From: Aureimonas ureilytica DSM 18598 = NBRC 106430
Lineage (GTDB): Bacteria > Pseudomonadota > Alphaproteobacteria > Rhizobiales > Rhizobiaceae
Assembly (NCBI RefSeq): GCF_000382705.1
Contig: NZ_ARQE01000007.1
Coordinates: 208,181 to 272,180, forward strand
Length of the DNA: 64,000 nucleotides
Direction: 5' to 3'
The position numbers were made by a program, and so were the translations under genes. The stretch's first letter is position 1; every line of letters starts with the position of its first letter. Of this stretch, positions 26,548 to 37,555 are shown one piece after another. The notes under the pieces were generated by a model. The model was not told the DNA's origin. It ran no database searches and worked only from the letters and a program-made list of their open reading frames with translations.

Positions 26548-27366
26548 TCAGCCGGGGCGGGAATGGGCAAGGCGCGCGGCCTCGACCAGGGCGCGGGTGC
26601 TCGGATGCCGGGGCGCGGCGACGAGCTCGCCGGTCGGGCGATCCTCGACGATCCGCCCCTCGCTCATGACGAGGATGCGCTCGCACAGACGCGCGACGGA
26701 GGCGAGATCGTGCGACACGACGAGAAGCGCGGTGCCGCGCGCCTTCGACAGGCGCAGGAGGACGTCCGACACCTGCCGGCGGATCGGCAGGTCGAGCCCG
26801 CTCACCGGCTCGTCCGCGACGAGGAGGGCGGGGCGCGTCGCGATGGCCCGGGCGATCGCCACGCGCTGCGCCTGACCGCCGGAAAGCTCGGCGCGCCGCC
26901 GCTCGTGGAACTCCGGGCCGAGCCCGACCGAGGCCAGCGCCTCGGCGGCGCGCGAGCGGCAGTCGCAATCGACATCCAGCCGGTGCAGGGGTTCGCGGAC
27001 CTGCGCGAGGACGCTCATGCGCGGGTCGAGCGAGGCGGCGGGGTCCTGCGGGATGTACTGGACCTGTCGGCGATACCAGCGCAGCGCCGCCGGGCCCGCC
27101 GGTTTCACCGGCTGGCACTGGCACAGGATATGGCCGCAATCGGGCTCCTCGATCGCGAGCAGCGTGCGCAGGAGCGTCGTCTTGCCGGCGCCCGACGCGC
27201 CGATCAGCGCCACGCGCTCGCCCGGATGGATGGCGAGGTCGATGTCGGCAAGCACCGGACGGCGCCGGGCGCGTCGCCAGAAGGCCGGCGCCGGCTCGAC
27301 ATAGCTGCGGGCGAGACCCTGGACGGACAGGAGCGAGCCGTCCGCGTTGAGGCTGGGACCGGTCAT
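26548..27366 (-). CDS. ABC transporter ATP-binding protein, DppF/NikE type
   Basis: A 272-residue ATPase. Walker A is GASGAGKTT, the signature LSGGQAQRVAIARAIA and Walker B LLVADEPVSGLD. The IPQDPAASLDPRMSVLAQV stretch is diagnostic for the peptide/nickel class. Two Cys pairs, CQC (in HILCQCQPV) and CDC (in DVDCDCRSR), are unusual and could bind metal or be chance. It lies three bases after the first ATPase and 55 bases before the binding-protein start. Confidence 0.9.
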   Translation of the reverse strand: MTGPSLNADGSLLSVQGLARSYVEPAPAFWRRARRRPVLADIDLAIHPGERVALIGASGAGKTTLLRTLLAIEEPDCGHILCQCQPVKPAGPAALRWYRRQVQYIPQDPAASLDPRMSVLAQVREPLHRLDVDCDCRSRAAEALASVGLGPEFHERRRAELSGGQAQRVAIARAIATRPALLVADEPVSGLDLPIRRQVSDVLLRLSKARGTALLVVSHDLASVARLCERILVMSEGRIVEDRPTGELVAAPRHPSTRALVEAARLAHSRPG

Positions 27367-27369
27367 CGC

Positions 27370-28158
27370 TCAGGCCGCGTCGGGCAGCCGGTCGGCCTCG
27401 AAACAGGCCACCAGTTCGCGGGTGAAGGGATGGGCGGGGCGCGCCAGAATGGCCTCGATCGGGCCATCCTCGACGATCCGCCCTTCGGCGAGAACCAGAA
27501 CGCGTTCGCAGGTCATGGATGCGGCCGACAGATCGTGGGTGACGAGAAGCAGCGCCGGCCCCGCCTCGCCGCCGGTCCGCTCGCGCAGCACGCCGAGCAC
27601 CTTGCCCTGCGTGACGAGATCGAGCGCGGTGGTCGGTTCGTCGGCGACGACGAGCGGCGTGCGGCAGGCGAGCGCGACGGCGATGCAGACGCGCTGGCGC
27701 TGGCCGCCCGAGATTTCGGCCGGGCTCGTCCTCAGGAAGGCGTCGGTCGCCGGCAGATCGACAGCGCGCAGGAGATCGAGCGCGGCTTGCCGCGCCTCGG
27801 GCTTCGAAAGGCCGGCATGGCGGCGCAGCGGCTCGGCGAGCTGGACGCCGATCGAAACGAGCGGGTTCAGCGCCGAGGCCGAGTCCTGCGACACGAGAGC
27901 GACGCGCGCCTCGCGCGGGCGCTGGGGCACGCGCAGGCCCGTCACGTCGCATCCGGCGACCTCGATGCGGCCCGTGCAGCGCGCGTCCGGCGCGAGGAGC
28001 CCGACGATGGCCCCGGCCGTCAGCGACTTGCCCGAGCCCGAGGCGCCGAGGAGACAGACGCGCTCGCCCGCCCCGATCGCGAAGGACACGTTGCGAAGAA
28101 TCCGCTGCCCGGAAAGGTCCAGGCACAGATCCCGAATGGAAAGAGGGCAAGAGGCCAC
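27370..28158 (-). CDS. ABC transporter ATP-binding protein, DppD/NikD type
   Basis: A 262-residue ATPase with Walker A GASGSGKSL, signature ISGGQRQRVCIAVALA and Walker B LVVADEPTTALD; the VSQDSASALNPLVSIGVQL stretch is typical of DppD/NikD. It starts with GTG, with GGAGCG eight bases upstream. It is the first gene of the operon: ATPase, ATPase, binding protein, fused permease. Its promoter region is shared with the divergent ArsR-type gene and carries two candidate metal-dependent operators. Confidence 0.9.
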   Translation of the reverse strand: MASCPLSIRDLCLDLSGQRILRNVSFAIGAGERVCLLGASGSGKSLTAGAIVGLLAPDARCTGRIEVAGCDVTGLRVPQRPREARVALVSQDSASALNPLVSIGVQLAEPLRRHAGLSKPEARQAALDLLRAVDLPATDAFLRTSPAEISGGQRQRVCIAVALACRTPLVVADEPTTALDLVTQGKVLGVLRERTGGEAGPALLLVTHDLSAASMTCERVLVLAEGRIVEDGPIEAILARPAHPFTRELVACFEADRLPDAA

Positions 28159-28194
28159 GCAAAACGCTCCGTTCGGCGCCGCGATAACCGATAC

Positions 28195-28207
28195 GTTATA
28201 TTATTAC
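28195..28207. promoter_or_regulatory. Zur-box-like operator
   Basis: GTTATATTATTAC agrees with the zinc-uptake-regulator core GTTATAnTATAAC, as I remember it, at all but one defined position. It lies 37 bases upstream of the ABC operon. If real, Zur would shut the transporter off in zinc excess. The adjacent ATAACCGATAC (28184-28194) also resembles half of the LacI-type operator but with a poorer fit. Confidence 0.5.
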
Positions 28208-28238
28208 AAGACCGATGCTGTGATTCGTTAGCTGTGCA

Positions 28239-28267
28239 TTGACCCGGCCGCAATGATCCATTATTCT
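28239..28267 (+). promoter_or_regulatory. Promoter of the ArsR-type gene
   Basis: TTGACC (28239-28244) and TATTCT (28262-28267) are 17 bases apart, 27 bases before the ATG at 28294. The -10 overlaps the inverted repeat at 28264-28281. Confidence 0.5.
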
Positions 28268-28281
28268 ATCGATCTATAGAA
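28264..28281. promoter_or_regulatory. Inverted repeat, probable ArsR-family autoregulatory operator
   Basis: TTCTAT and ATAGAA form perfect 6-base arms around six bases. AT-rich repeats of this shape placed on the -10 are typical operators of ArsR/SmtB repressors, which leave when metal binds. It lies 12 bases before the regulator start, overlapping its -10. Confidence 0.55.
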
Positions 28282-28293
28282 CATGAGGTGGCG

Positions 28294-28977
28294 ATGCAGG
28301 TGGATCAGGAACAATTGGAGCGAGGTGCCGAACTCCTGCGCTCCCTTTCCGACCCGCAACGCCTGCGCACGCTTCTGATCCTGGCGACGGGCGAGCGAAC
28401 GGTGACGGAGCTCGCGGCGCTCAGCGAGGAAAAGGTCGGGACGGTCTCGGCACGGCTGAAGGTGCTCCATGCCGCCGCGCTCGTGTCCCGCCGCCGCACC
28501 GGCCAGTCGATCCATTACGGGCTCGCCGACAGCCATGTTCTTCAGATCATCCGCGCCGCCATCGACCATGCCAACGGGCTTGGCTGCGCCCATGACCACC
28601 CGCCAACCGAGGACGATTCCATGAGCCACGACCATCTGTCCCACGACGAGCATCCGCACGAGCATGGCCCGACCTGCGGGCACATCGCGGTCAAGCACAA
28701 GGACCATGTGGACTATCTCCACGACGGCCATCTGCACCATCCGGACGGCGACGGCGTGACCGAGCACGTGATCGAGGTGAGCGAGACCAACCCGTCGCGC
28801 TGCACGCCCGAGAACGGCCACGAAGGCCACGAGGCCGGCCATGTGCACGGCCCGGGCTGCGGCCACGAGGCCGTGCCGCACGGCGACCATATCGACTATC
28901 TCGTCAACGGCCGCCTCCACCACCAGCATGGCGACCATTGCGACGATCACGGCCCGCTGGAAATCGTGCGCGCCTGA
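28294..28977 (+). CDS. ArsR/SmtB-type regulator fused to a His-rich metal-binding tail
   Basis: A 227-residue protein. Residues 1-95 are an ArsR/SmtB winged helix: ELLRSLSDPQRLRTLLIL, then TVTELAALSEEKVGTVSARL and LVSRRRTGQSIHYGLAD. From about residue 98 the chain is rich in His with several Cys. It contains two related 26-residue repeats (124-149 and 185-210) of the form HGP-x-CGH-x-A-V-x-H-x-DH-V/I-DYL-x-x-G-x-LHH. Ordinary ArsR proteins end near residue 100-120. The ATG at 28294 follows GAGG by five bases. It is divergent from the ABC importer and probably senses zinc, nickel or a similar ion. An internal Met at residue 110 hints that the tail was once a separate gene. Confidence 0.88.
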   Translation: MQVDQEQLERGAELLRSLSDPQRLRTLLILATGERTVTELAALSEEKVGTVSARLKVLHAAALVSRRRTGQSIHYGLADSHVLQIIRAAIDHANGLGCAHDHPPTEDDSMSHDHLSHDEHPHEHGPTCGHIAVKHKDHVDYLHDGHLHHPDGDGVTEHVIEVSETNPSRCTPENGHEGHEAGHVHGPGCGHEAVPHGDHIDYLVNGRLHHQHGDHCDDHGPLEIVRA

Positions 28978-29016
28978 GAGCGTCCAACAAAACCTCCGGG
29001 GTATTGTTAGGCGCTC
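28978..29016. terminator. Stem-loop between convergent genes
   Basis: Arms of 13 bases (28978-28990 and 29004-29016) pair with one mismatch and one G-U wobble around a 13-base loop. It starts right after the ArsR stop codon. There is no clear T-run, so it may be a weak bidirectional terminator for this gene and the converging glycerate kinase. Confidence 0.5.
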
Positions 29017-29085
29017 CAAGCCGGCCCTTCGACCCGCCGAACGCGGCGGCGCCCCGTGGCGCCGTCGTCTGCGCCTTCGGGCAGG

Positions 29086-30327
29086 CTAGAGACGCAGCAG
29101 GACTTGGAGGTCGGCGACATTCGTGCCGGTCGGCGGCATCAGGATGAGATCGCCGGAGGCCTTCAGGGCGTGATAGCTGTCGTTGCGGGCGAGCGCTTCG
29201 GTCGGATCGACGCCCGCCTCGCGCATCCGCGAGAGCGTCGCGCCGTCCACGAGGCCGCCGGCGGCATCGGTCGGCCCGTCGCGCCCGTCGGTTCCGCCCG
29301 ACAGGAACACGAAGTCGCCGGGGAGGCCGCGCGCCCGCGCGAGCGCCGCGACACGCAGGCTGAGTTCCTGGTTGCGCCCGCCGAGCCCGTCGCCGGCGAT
29401 CCGCACCGTGGTTTCGCCGCCGAAGAGAACCGCGCCGCCCGGCTGCGGCCAGTGCGCGAGCACCGTTTCCGCCGCATCCGACACGTCGCCGACGAGCGGC
29501 TCGGCGACCTGTTTCGCCCCGGCGCAGGCCCGCGCCATGGCCGCGAGCGACAGCGCGTTCGAGCCGATCAGCCGATTGTCCACGGGCGGCAGAGAGCGGG
29601 GCGGATGGGCGCGCTCCAGATGGCGGCGCACGGTGTCCGGCACCTTTTCCCAGAGGCCGAACCGGCGCAGAAGCGCGGCGGCGTCGGCTTCCGAGCCGAG
29701 CGGAGCGGCGGTCGGGCCGCTCGCGACGATGCCGAGATCGCCTTCCACCACGTCCGACAGGATGAGCGACAGGATGCCCGCCGGCGCGGCGGCGCGGGCG
29801 AGCCCGCCGCCCTTGAGGCGCGACAGCGACTGGCGCACGAGATTGGTTTCGCCGATCTCCGCCCCAGAGGCGAGAAGCAGGCGGTTGACGGCGATCTTGT
29901 CGGCGAGCGACACGCCCTCGACCGGCGCCGGCAGGAGCGCCGAAGCGCCGCCCGACACGAGCGCCAGCAGCCGGTCCTGCGGCCCGAGCGCCTGCGCGCG
30001 GCGCAGAACCTCGCGCGCCGCCGCCTCGCCCCGCTTGTCCGGGACGGGGTGGGAGGCGAAGTGAACGTCCGCGCCCGGAAGATCCACCGCAAGACCGTCC
30101 ACGGTGACGATCAGCGTCTCGTCCGCGTCGATCACGGATAGCGCGGCCCTGGCCATCAAGGGCGCCGCCTTGCCGAAGGCGACGACCGAGACGCGCCCGC
30201 CCGGGCCGGGGGCCGGCAGCGGGGCCTCGCGCAGCGATCGCACAACGGAATGCGAGGGATCGGCGGCCTCGACGCCCGCGCGGAACAGGTCGAGGGCTCG
30301 CGCCCGCAATGCGTCATACCGGCTCAC
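29086..30327 (-). CDS. Glycerate 2-kinase, MOFRL family (GckA/TtuD-like)
   Basis: A 413-residue kinase of the DUF4147/MOFRL type, once annotated as hydroxypyruvate reductase TtuD. It converts D-glycerate to 2-phosphoglycerate. The GTG at 30327 follows GGGAGG and opens the family-typical LRARALDLFRAGVEAADP. VVAFGKAAPLMARAAL, LVSGGASALLPAPVEG, GGETTVRI and the C-terminal GGTDGRDGPTDAAGGLVDG are all conserved. It finishes the glyoxylate carboligase route encoded upstream on the same strand, although 234 bases and a terminator separate it from glcB. Confidence 0.9.
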   Translation of the reverse strand: MSRYDALRARALDLFRAGVEAADPSHSVVRSLREAPLPAPGPGGRVSVVAFGKAAPLMARAALSVIDADETLIVTVDGLAVDLPGADVHFASHPVPDKRGEAAAREVLRRAQALGPQDRLLALVSGGASALLPAPVEGVSLADKIAVNRLLLASGAEIGETNLVRQSLSRLKGGGLARAAAPAGILSLILSDVVEGDLGIVASGPTAAPLGSEADAAALLRRFGLWEKVPDTVRRHLERAHPPRSLPPVDNRLIGSNALSLAAMARACAGAKQVAEPLVGDVSDAAETVLAHWPQPGGAVLFGGETTVRIAGDGLGGRNQELSLRVAALARARGLPGDFVFLSGGTDGRDGPTDAAGGLVDGATLSRMREAGVDPTEALARNDSYHALKASGDLILMPPTGTNVADLQVLLRL

Positions 30328-30517
30328 GGCATCCTCCCAGAACTCGTGACAGGCGCGAGCGTGCAGATTCGCGCCGGGCGAAGGGGCGCACGAATGGCGC
30401 GCCCCTTCAAGCTGCAAGTGCCGGGGCCGAACTCTCGCGGGGTCGGCTGGCCGGGGCCTTCGCCGGTCAGAGCGTTGCGAAGGCCCGTTGCGGCGGGTCT
30501 CGTCTCGCTACGCGGCG

Positions 30518-30546
30518 AAAAACCTCGAACCCTCTCGGGTCCGAGG
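30518..30546 (-). terminator. Rho-independent terminator after glcB
   Basis: On the minus strand CCTCGGACCC, a GAGA loop and GGGTTCGAGG form a 10-base stem with one wobble pair, followed by TTTTT. It begins 15 bases after the malate synthase stop, which argues that glcB and the glycerate kinase gene are separately transcribed. Confidence 0.8.
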
Positions 30547-30561
30547 CTTCGGCATCGCCGC

Positions 30562-32739
30562 TCAGCCGCGCCGGCCGGCGGCCTTCTTCTCCAAGCGGCG
30601 GCGATGCAGGACGGGCTCGGTGTAGCCGTTCGGCTGTTCGCGGCCCTTCAAGACGAGATCGAGCGCGGCCTGGAAGGCGATCGAGCCCTCGAAATCCGCC
30701 GCCATCGGTTCGTAGGCCGCATCGCCCGCGTTCTGCTGATCGACGACCGCCGCCATGCGCTGCATGGTCTCGACGACCTGGGCCTCGCTGACGACGCCGT
30801 GCAGCAGCCAGTTGGCGATGTGCTGCGAGGAGATGCGGCAGGTCGCGCGGTCCTCCATCAGGCCGACATCGTTGATGTCGGGCACCTTGGAGCAGCCGAC
30901 GCCCTGGTCCACCCAGCGCACGACATAGCCGAGAATCCCCTGCGCATTGTTGTCGAGCTCGGCCTGCACGTCCTCCGGCGTCCAGTTCGGGCGCACGGCG
31001 ACGGGAATGGTGAGGATGTCGGTGAGCTGCGTGCGCGGATGGCCTTCCAGCTTGCCCTGCACCTCGGCGACGTCCACCTCGTGATAGTGCGTCGCATGCA
31101 GCGTCGCGGCGGTCGGCGAAGGCACCCAGGCCGTGTTGGCGCCGGCCTTGGGGTGGCCGACCTTCTGCTCCAGCATGGCCGCCATCTTGTCGGGCATGGC
31201 CCACATGCCCTTGCCGATCTGGGCATGGCCCTTCAGGCCGCAGGCAAGGCCGGTGTCGACGTTGCGGTCCTCGTAGGCCTTGATCCAGGTGGAGGCCTTC
31301 ATGTCCCCCTTGCGGATCATGGGTCCGAGTTCCATCGAGGTATGCATCTCGTCGCCGGTGCGGTCGAGGAAGCCGGTGTTGATGAAGACGACGCGCTTGC
31401 GGGCGCGGCGGATGCATTCCTTGAGGTTCACCGTGGTGCGGCGTTCCTCGTCCATGATGCCCATCTTGACCGTGTTGGGCTGAAGACCCAGCGCGGCTTC
31501 GACGCGGGCAAAGATCTCGTCGGCGAACTCGACCTCGTCCGGCCCGTGCATCTTGGGCTTCACGATGTAGACGGAGCCGGCGCGGCTGTTCCTCGGCCCT
31601 TCCGTCTTGCGGAGATCGTGCATCGCGATCAGCGTCGTGATCATCGCGTCGAGAATGCCTTCCGGCGCCTCGGAGCCGTCGGGCAGGAGCACGGCGGGGT
31701 TGGTCATGAGGTGGCCGACATTGCGCACCAGCATCAGCGAGCGGCCGGGCAGCGTCAGCGTCGAGCCGTCCGGCGCCGTGTAGTCCCGGTCGGGGTTGAG
31801 CCGGCGCGTCAGCGTCTTGCCGCCCTTCTCGAAGGTCTCGGCTAGGTCGCCCTTCATGAGGCCGAGCCAGTTGCGATAAACGGCGACCTTGTCCTCGGCA
31901 TCCACGGCCGCGACGGAATCCTCGCAATCCTGGATCGTCGTGACGGCGCTCTCCAGGATCACGTCGGAGATCCCCGCGCGGTCGAGACGGCCGATCGGCG
32001 TCGAGGCGTCGATCACCAGTTCGGCGTGGAGGCCGTTGGTCTGGAGGAGGATCGCGTCGGGCTTGTCCGCCGCGCCGCGAGTGCCCGCGAACTGCTCGGG
32101 CGAGGCAAGGCCGGTTTCGCCCGTCTCCAGCCGCACGGTGAGCGTGCCGCCCTCGACCGAAAAGCCCGTGGCGTCCGTCCACGACGCCCCGGCGAGGGGC
32201 GCGGAGCGGTCGAGAAAGGCGCGCGCCCAGGCGACGACCTTGGCGCCGCGCGTCGGATTGTAGCCGCCGCCGCGCGTCGCGCCGTCTTCTTCGGAAATCG
32301 CGTCCGTGCCGTAGAGCGCATCATAGAGCGAGCCCCAACGGGCGTTCGCCGCGTTCAGGGCGAAGCGGGCATTGAGCACGGGCACGACGAGCTGCGGCCC
32401 GCCGATGGCGGCGATCTCCGGATCGACATTCGCCGTCTCGACGCAAAACGCCTCGCCCTCCGGGACGACATAGCCGATCTCGCGTAGGAAGCGTTCGGCT
32501 TCCGCGCCGTCCACCGCCTGGCCGCGATGCGCCCGGCACCAGGCGTCGATTTGCGCCTGCATGTCGTCGCGCACCGCCAGAAGCGCGCGGTTGCGCGGCG
32601 TCAGATCGGTGAGGATCGCGGCGAGCGCGCGCCAGAAGACCGCGGCCTCGACGCCCGTGCCGGGCAGGGCCTCGGTTTCGATGAAATCGCGCAGCTCGCG
32701 CGCGATCGTCAGTTGTTCGATTTTGACCACCTCGGTCAT
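30562..32739 (-). CDS. glcB: Malate synthase G
   Basis: A 725-residue malate synthase G, close to E. coli GlcB (723). It condenses glyoxylate with acetyl-CoA to malate. I use the ATG at 32739 ([12 protein letters not shown]), five codons inside the longest frame, after GGAAGACGG. Active-site segments are visible: [49 protein letters not shown] and [15 protein letters not shown]. It draws on the glyoxylate made by ureidoglycolate breakdown, competing with gcl. Confidence 0.97.
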   Translation of the reverse strand: MTEVVKIEQLTIARELRDFIETEALPGTGVEAAVFWRALAAILTDLTPRNRALLAVRDDMQAQIDAWCRAHRGQAVDGAEAERFLREIGYVVPEGEAFCVETANVDPEIAAIGGPQLVVPVLNARFALNAANARWGSLYDALYGTDAISEEDGATRGGGYNPTRGAKVVAWARAFLDRSAPLAGASWTDATGFSVEGGTLTVRLETGETGLASPEQFAGTRGAADKPDAILLQTNGLHAELVIDASTPIGRLDRAGISDVILESAVTTIQDCEDSVAAVDAEDKVAVYRNWLGLMKGDLAETFEKGGKTLTRRLNPDRDYTAPDGSTLTLPGRSLMLVRNVGHLMTNPAVLLPDGSEAPEGILDAMITTLIAMHDLRKTEGPRNSRAGSVYIVKPKMHGPDEVEFADEIFARVEAALGLQPNTVKMGIMDEERRTTVNLKECIRRARKRVVFINTGFLDRTGDEMHTSMELGPMIRKGDMKASTWIKAYEDRNVDTGLACGLKGHAQIGKGMWAMPDKMAAMLEQKVGHPKAGANTAWVPSPTAATLHATHYHEVDVAEVQGKLEGHPRTQLTDILTIPVAVRPNWTPEDVQAELDNNAQGILGYVVRWVDQGVGCSKVPDINDVGLMEDRATCRISSQHIANWLLHGVVSEAQVVETMQRMAAVVDQQNAGDAAYEPMAADFEGSIAFQAALDLVLKGREQPNGYTEPVLHRRRLEKKAAGRRG

Positions 32740-32844
32740 CGTCCGTCTTCCCATGGTTGAACGGAACGGCCTGCCTTGCGCTCGGCCGGTCCGGCATATG
32801 CGGATGCGAAGCGGCCGGGGCCGCTTCGGCGTGGCTCGGCTTCG

Positions 32845-33726
32845 TCAGCCGATCTCGTGGGCGGCCATCCCCTCCAGGGCCTTGATGACCGCCGAATGGT
32901 CCCAGCCCTTGCCGCCCTGCGCGGCGCAGGCGGAAAAGAGCTGCTGCGTCGCCGCCGTGTTGGGGAGCGGCACGCCGAGCGCGCGCCCGTTCTCGAGCGC
33001 GAGGTTCAGGTCCTTCTGATGCAGCTCGATGCGAAAGCCCGGCGCGAAGCTGCGCTTCACCATGCGCTCGCCATGCACTTCCAGAACGCGGGACGTGGCA
33101 AAGCCGCCCATCAGCGCCTCGCGCACCCGCGCCGGGTCGGCGCCCGCGCGGGAGGCAAAGAGCAGCGCCTCGGCGACGGCCTCGATGTTGAGCGCGACGA
33201 TGATCTGGTTGGCGACCTTGGTGGTCTGCCCCGCGCCGTTCTCGCCGACGAGCGTGATGGTCTTGCCCATCGCCTCGAAAAGCGGGCGGGCGCGCTCGAA
33301 GGCGCTGTCCGGGCCGCCGACCATGATCGTGAGGCTCGCGGCCTTGGCGCCGACCTCGCCGCCCGAGACGGGCGCGTCGAGATAGTCGCAGCCGAGCGCC
33401 CGGATGCGCTCGGCGAAAGTCTTCGTCGCGATCGGCGAGATCGAGCTCATGTCGATCACGAGCTTGCCGGGCGACAGCCCCTCGGCAACGCCGCCCTCGC
33501 CGAAGAGAACCGCTTCGACATCGGGCGTGTCGGGCAGCATGGTGACGACGATCTCGGCGCCCTCCGCGACCTCCCGCGCGCTGGCGCAGGCCTTGCCGCC
33601 GGCGTCCACGAGGTCGGCGGGCACCTGCCGTCCGCTTTTGAGAAGGAGCGTGTGACCCGCCTTCAGGAGATGGGCGGCCATGGGGCGCCCCATCGTGCCG
33701 AGGCCGATGAATCCGATCGTCGTCAT
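32845..33726 (-). CDS. glxR: 2-hydroxy-3-oxopropionate reductase (tartronate semialdehyde reductase)
   Basis: A 293-residue beta-hydroxyacid dehydrogenase that reduces tartronate semialdehyde to D-glycerate. It has TIGFIGLGTMGRPMAAHLL, the substrate loop DAPVSGGEVGAKAAS, catalytic Lys in GAGQTTKVANQIIVALN and KDLNLALENGRALGVPLP. Its start overlaps the hyi stop by ATGA, and gcl lies before hyi, giving the standard gcl-hyi-glxR order. That context makes the substrate much surer than family alone. Confidence 0.95.
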   Translation of the reverse strand: MTTIGFIGLGTMGRPMAAHLLKAGHTLLLKSGRQVPADLVDAGGKACASAREVAEGAEIVVTMLPDTPDVEAVLFGEGGVAEGLSPGKLVIDMSSISPIATKTFAERIRALGCDYLDAPVSGGEVGAKAASLTIMVGGPDSAFERARPLFEAMGKTITLVGENGAGQTTKVANQIIVALNIEAVAEALLFASRAGADPARVREALMGGFATSRVLEVHGERMVKRSFAPGFRIELHQKDLNLALENGRALGVPLPNTAATQQLFSACAAQGGKGWDHSAVIKALEGMAAHEIG

Positions 33727-34532
33727 GCGCTTTTCCTCCGGGATGGCTGGGCTTGGGTTCTCGCCTGTTCGAACCAGCCGAGCCCCTCCGTGGTGCGGCC
33801 GGCGGGCTTGTATTCGCAGCCCACCCAGCCCGCGTAGCCGAGCCGGTCGAGGTGATCGAACAGGAAGGGATAGTTGATCTCGCCGGTGCCCGGTTCGTGG
33901 CGGCCGGGCGTGTCGGCGATCTGGATATGGGCGATGCGGGAGAGATGCGCCTGGAGCGTCGGGGCGAGATCGCCCTCCATGATCTGCATGTGGTAGATGT
34001 CGTATTGCAGGAAGAGATTGTCCGACCCGACCTCGTCCATGAGGGCGAGGGCCTGAACCGTGCCGTTCAGGTAGAAGCCCGGAATGTCGCGCGTGTTGAT
34101 CGGCTCGATCAGAAGGCGGAGGCCCGCGCGCTTCAGCTCCGCGGCGGCATGGGCGAGGTTTTCGACCAAGGTTTCGCGCAGGCGCGCCGGGTCGGCACCC
34201 TCCGGGGCGACGCCGACGAGGCAGTTGACCTGGCCGCAGCCGAGCGCGGCGGCATAGTCGATCGCCTGCGCGACGCCGGCCCGGAACTCGGAGCGGCGGT
34301 CGGGCAGGATCGCAAGGCCCCGCTCGCCCTTGGCCCAGTCGCCCGCCGGCATGTTGTGGAGCACCTGCGTCAGGCCGTTGTCGGCCAGGCGCCTCGCGAT
34401 CTCCTCCTTGGCGAAGGCATAGGGAAACAGGAACTCGACGCCCTCGAAGCCCGCGCGGCGCGCGTGCGCGAAGCGGTCGAGAAAGTCGTGTTCGTTGAAC
34501 AGCATCGTGAGATTGGCGCAGAATTTCGGCAC
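33723..34532 (-). CDS. hyi: Hydroxypyruvate isomerase
   Basis: A 269-residue TIM-barrel isomerase (AP endonuclease 2 superfamily) that interconverts hydroxypyruvate and tartronate semialdehyde. It starts with GTG at 34532 (PKFCANLTMLFNEHDFLDRF), eight bases after AGGAG. Metal/substrate residues are in LLIEPINTRDIPGFYLN, LQYDIYHMQIMEGD and HIQIADTPGRHEPGTGEINY. It lies between gcl (64 bases upstream) and glxR (ATGA overlap). Confidence 0.95.
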   Translation of the reverse strand: MPKFCANLTMLFNEHDFLDRFAHARRAGFEGVEFLFPYAFAKEEIARRLADNGLTQVLHNMPAGDWAKGERGLAILPDRRSEFRAGVAQAIDYAAALGCGQVNCLVGVAPEGADPARLRETLVENLAHAAAELKRAGLRLLIEPINTRDIPGFYLNGTVQALALMDEVGSDNLFLQYDIYHMQIMEGDLAPTLQAHLSRIAHIQIADTPGRHEPGTGEINYPFLFDHLDRLGYAGWVGCEYKPAGRTTEGLGWFEQARTQAQPSRRKSA

Positions 34533-34596
34533 GCGGGGTCTCCTGAGGGGTCGGAGGGGCGAGTGGCCCGGCACGGATGCCGGGCGGCCTTGTCGG

Positions 34597-36387
<1,791 letters not shown>

Positions 36388-36465
36388 GTTGACCTCCCAT
36401 CGCTTGGTGAGGCCTCACTGTGCGGTCCCGGCGGCACGGGCAGAAGTGCGACGCGCCGATTTGAT

Positions 36466-37419
36466 TTATTCCTGCCTGGAATGACCGGACGGGGAATGGC
36501 CGGACGGGGAGGCGCGCTCGCTGCTCCACCACTCGCCCTGGAAATGGCGCGCCAGATGGTCGATCAGCGCGCGCACCTTGCGCGGCACGAGCCGGGGCGA
36601 GGGGAAGACGGCGGTGAGCGTCTGTTCGGGCAGCGCGTGGCCGGGCATGACGCGCACGAGTTCGCCCGATGCCAGCGCGTCCTCGGCGACGTAACGCGGC
36701 AGGATGGCGACGCCGAGCCCCGAGCGCGCCGCCGAGAGAAGCGCCGGCAGGTTGTTGGAGCGGAAGAAGCCGCTGACGGCGCGGGGCTCGTCCTCGCCCC
36801 CTTCGCCGCGCAGCCGCCAGACCGCGTCGCCATGGACGCTCGAATAGGTGATGCAGTCGTGGTCGACGAGGTCGGCCGGGGCGGCTGGCGCGCCGCGCCG
36901 CGCGAGATAGGCGGGGGCGGCCACCATGACCCAGGGGTTGACGCCGAGATGCCGCACGCCGAGCGAGGAATCCTCGAGCCGCCCCATGCGCAGGGCGACG
37001 TCGATGCCCCGCGCGATCAGATCGACATAGGCATCCTCGCAGACGAGCTCGATCCGCAGGCGCGGATTGGCGCGCATGAAGGGCACGAGCATCGGCCCGA
37101 CCACGGCCTCGCCGAGCGCCACGGAGGTCGACAGCCGCAAGGAGCCTTCGAGATGGGCGTCCTGCCGCCGCACGAGATCGTCCGCCCCGTCGATCAGCTC
37201 CAGGATCGCCTTGCACTTCTCGTAATAGGCGAGGCCGAGTTCGCTCGGATGCGCGCCGCGCGTGTTGCGGTTGATCAGCCGCGCGCCGACATGCGCCTCC
37301 AGCCAGGCGACGTTCTTGGTGACGGTGGATTGCGACAGATCGAGGCTGTCGGCGGTTCGCGAGAAGCTGCCGAGTTCCACGACGCGCGCGAAGATGCGCA
37401 GGCTCGCGAGTTGATCCAA
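36466..37419 (-). CDS. LysR family transcriptional regulator upstream of gcl
   Basis: A 317-residue LysR regulator. No ATG fits; I use the TTG at 37419 (LDQLASLRIFARVVELGSFS), with a strong AGGAGG eight bases upstream. The helix-turn-helix is SFSRTADSLDLSQSTVTKNV. The effector domain follows, with the typical RPLDVALRMG-like stretch GIDVALRMGRLEDSS. It is just upstream of gcl on the same strand, so it may be cotranscribed and control the glyoxylate genes. Confidence 0.88.
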   Translation of the reverse strand: MDQLASLRIFARVVELGSFSRTADSLDLSQSTVTKNVAWLEAHVGARLINRNTRGAHPSELGLAYYEKCKAILELIDGADDLVRRQDAHLEGSLRLSTSVALGEAVVGPMLVPFMRANPRLRIELVCEDAYVDLIARGIDVALRMGRLEDSSLGVRHLGVNPWVMVAAPAYLARRGAPAAPADLVDHDCITYSSVHGDAVWRLRGEGGEDEPRAVSGFFRSNNLPALLSAARSGLGVAILPRYVAEDALASGELVRVMPGHALPEQTLTAVFPSPRLVPRKVRALIDHLARHFQGEWWSSERASPSGHSPSGHSRQE

Positions 37420-37494
37420 GAAGAGGCCTCCTGCCGTGCGGGCGCGGAACCGGCGCGCATCCGACCTCAGCCGAGCGCACCGCATGAAACGAGA

Positions 37495-37516
37495 GAAAGG
37501 GCCCGGAGGCCCTTTC
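37495..37516 (-). terminator. Rho-independent terminator after the NCS1 permease gene
   Basis: GAAAGGGCC and GGCCCTTTC form a perfect 9-base stem around a 4-base loop. It lies 40 bases past the permease stop on the minus strand and is followed by a pyrimidine-rich TCTCGTTTC. Confidence 0.75.
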
Positions 37517-37555
37517 GTGTCGGCTCGAAGGAGCGGCCGATCCGGCCGCCCGGGT

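Noticed and set aside
28183..28195. ATAACCGATAC as a fourth copy of the LacI-type operator
   Set aside because: Only half of the palindrome fits and a Zur-like box overlaps it; listed only as a remark.
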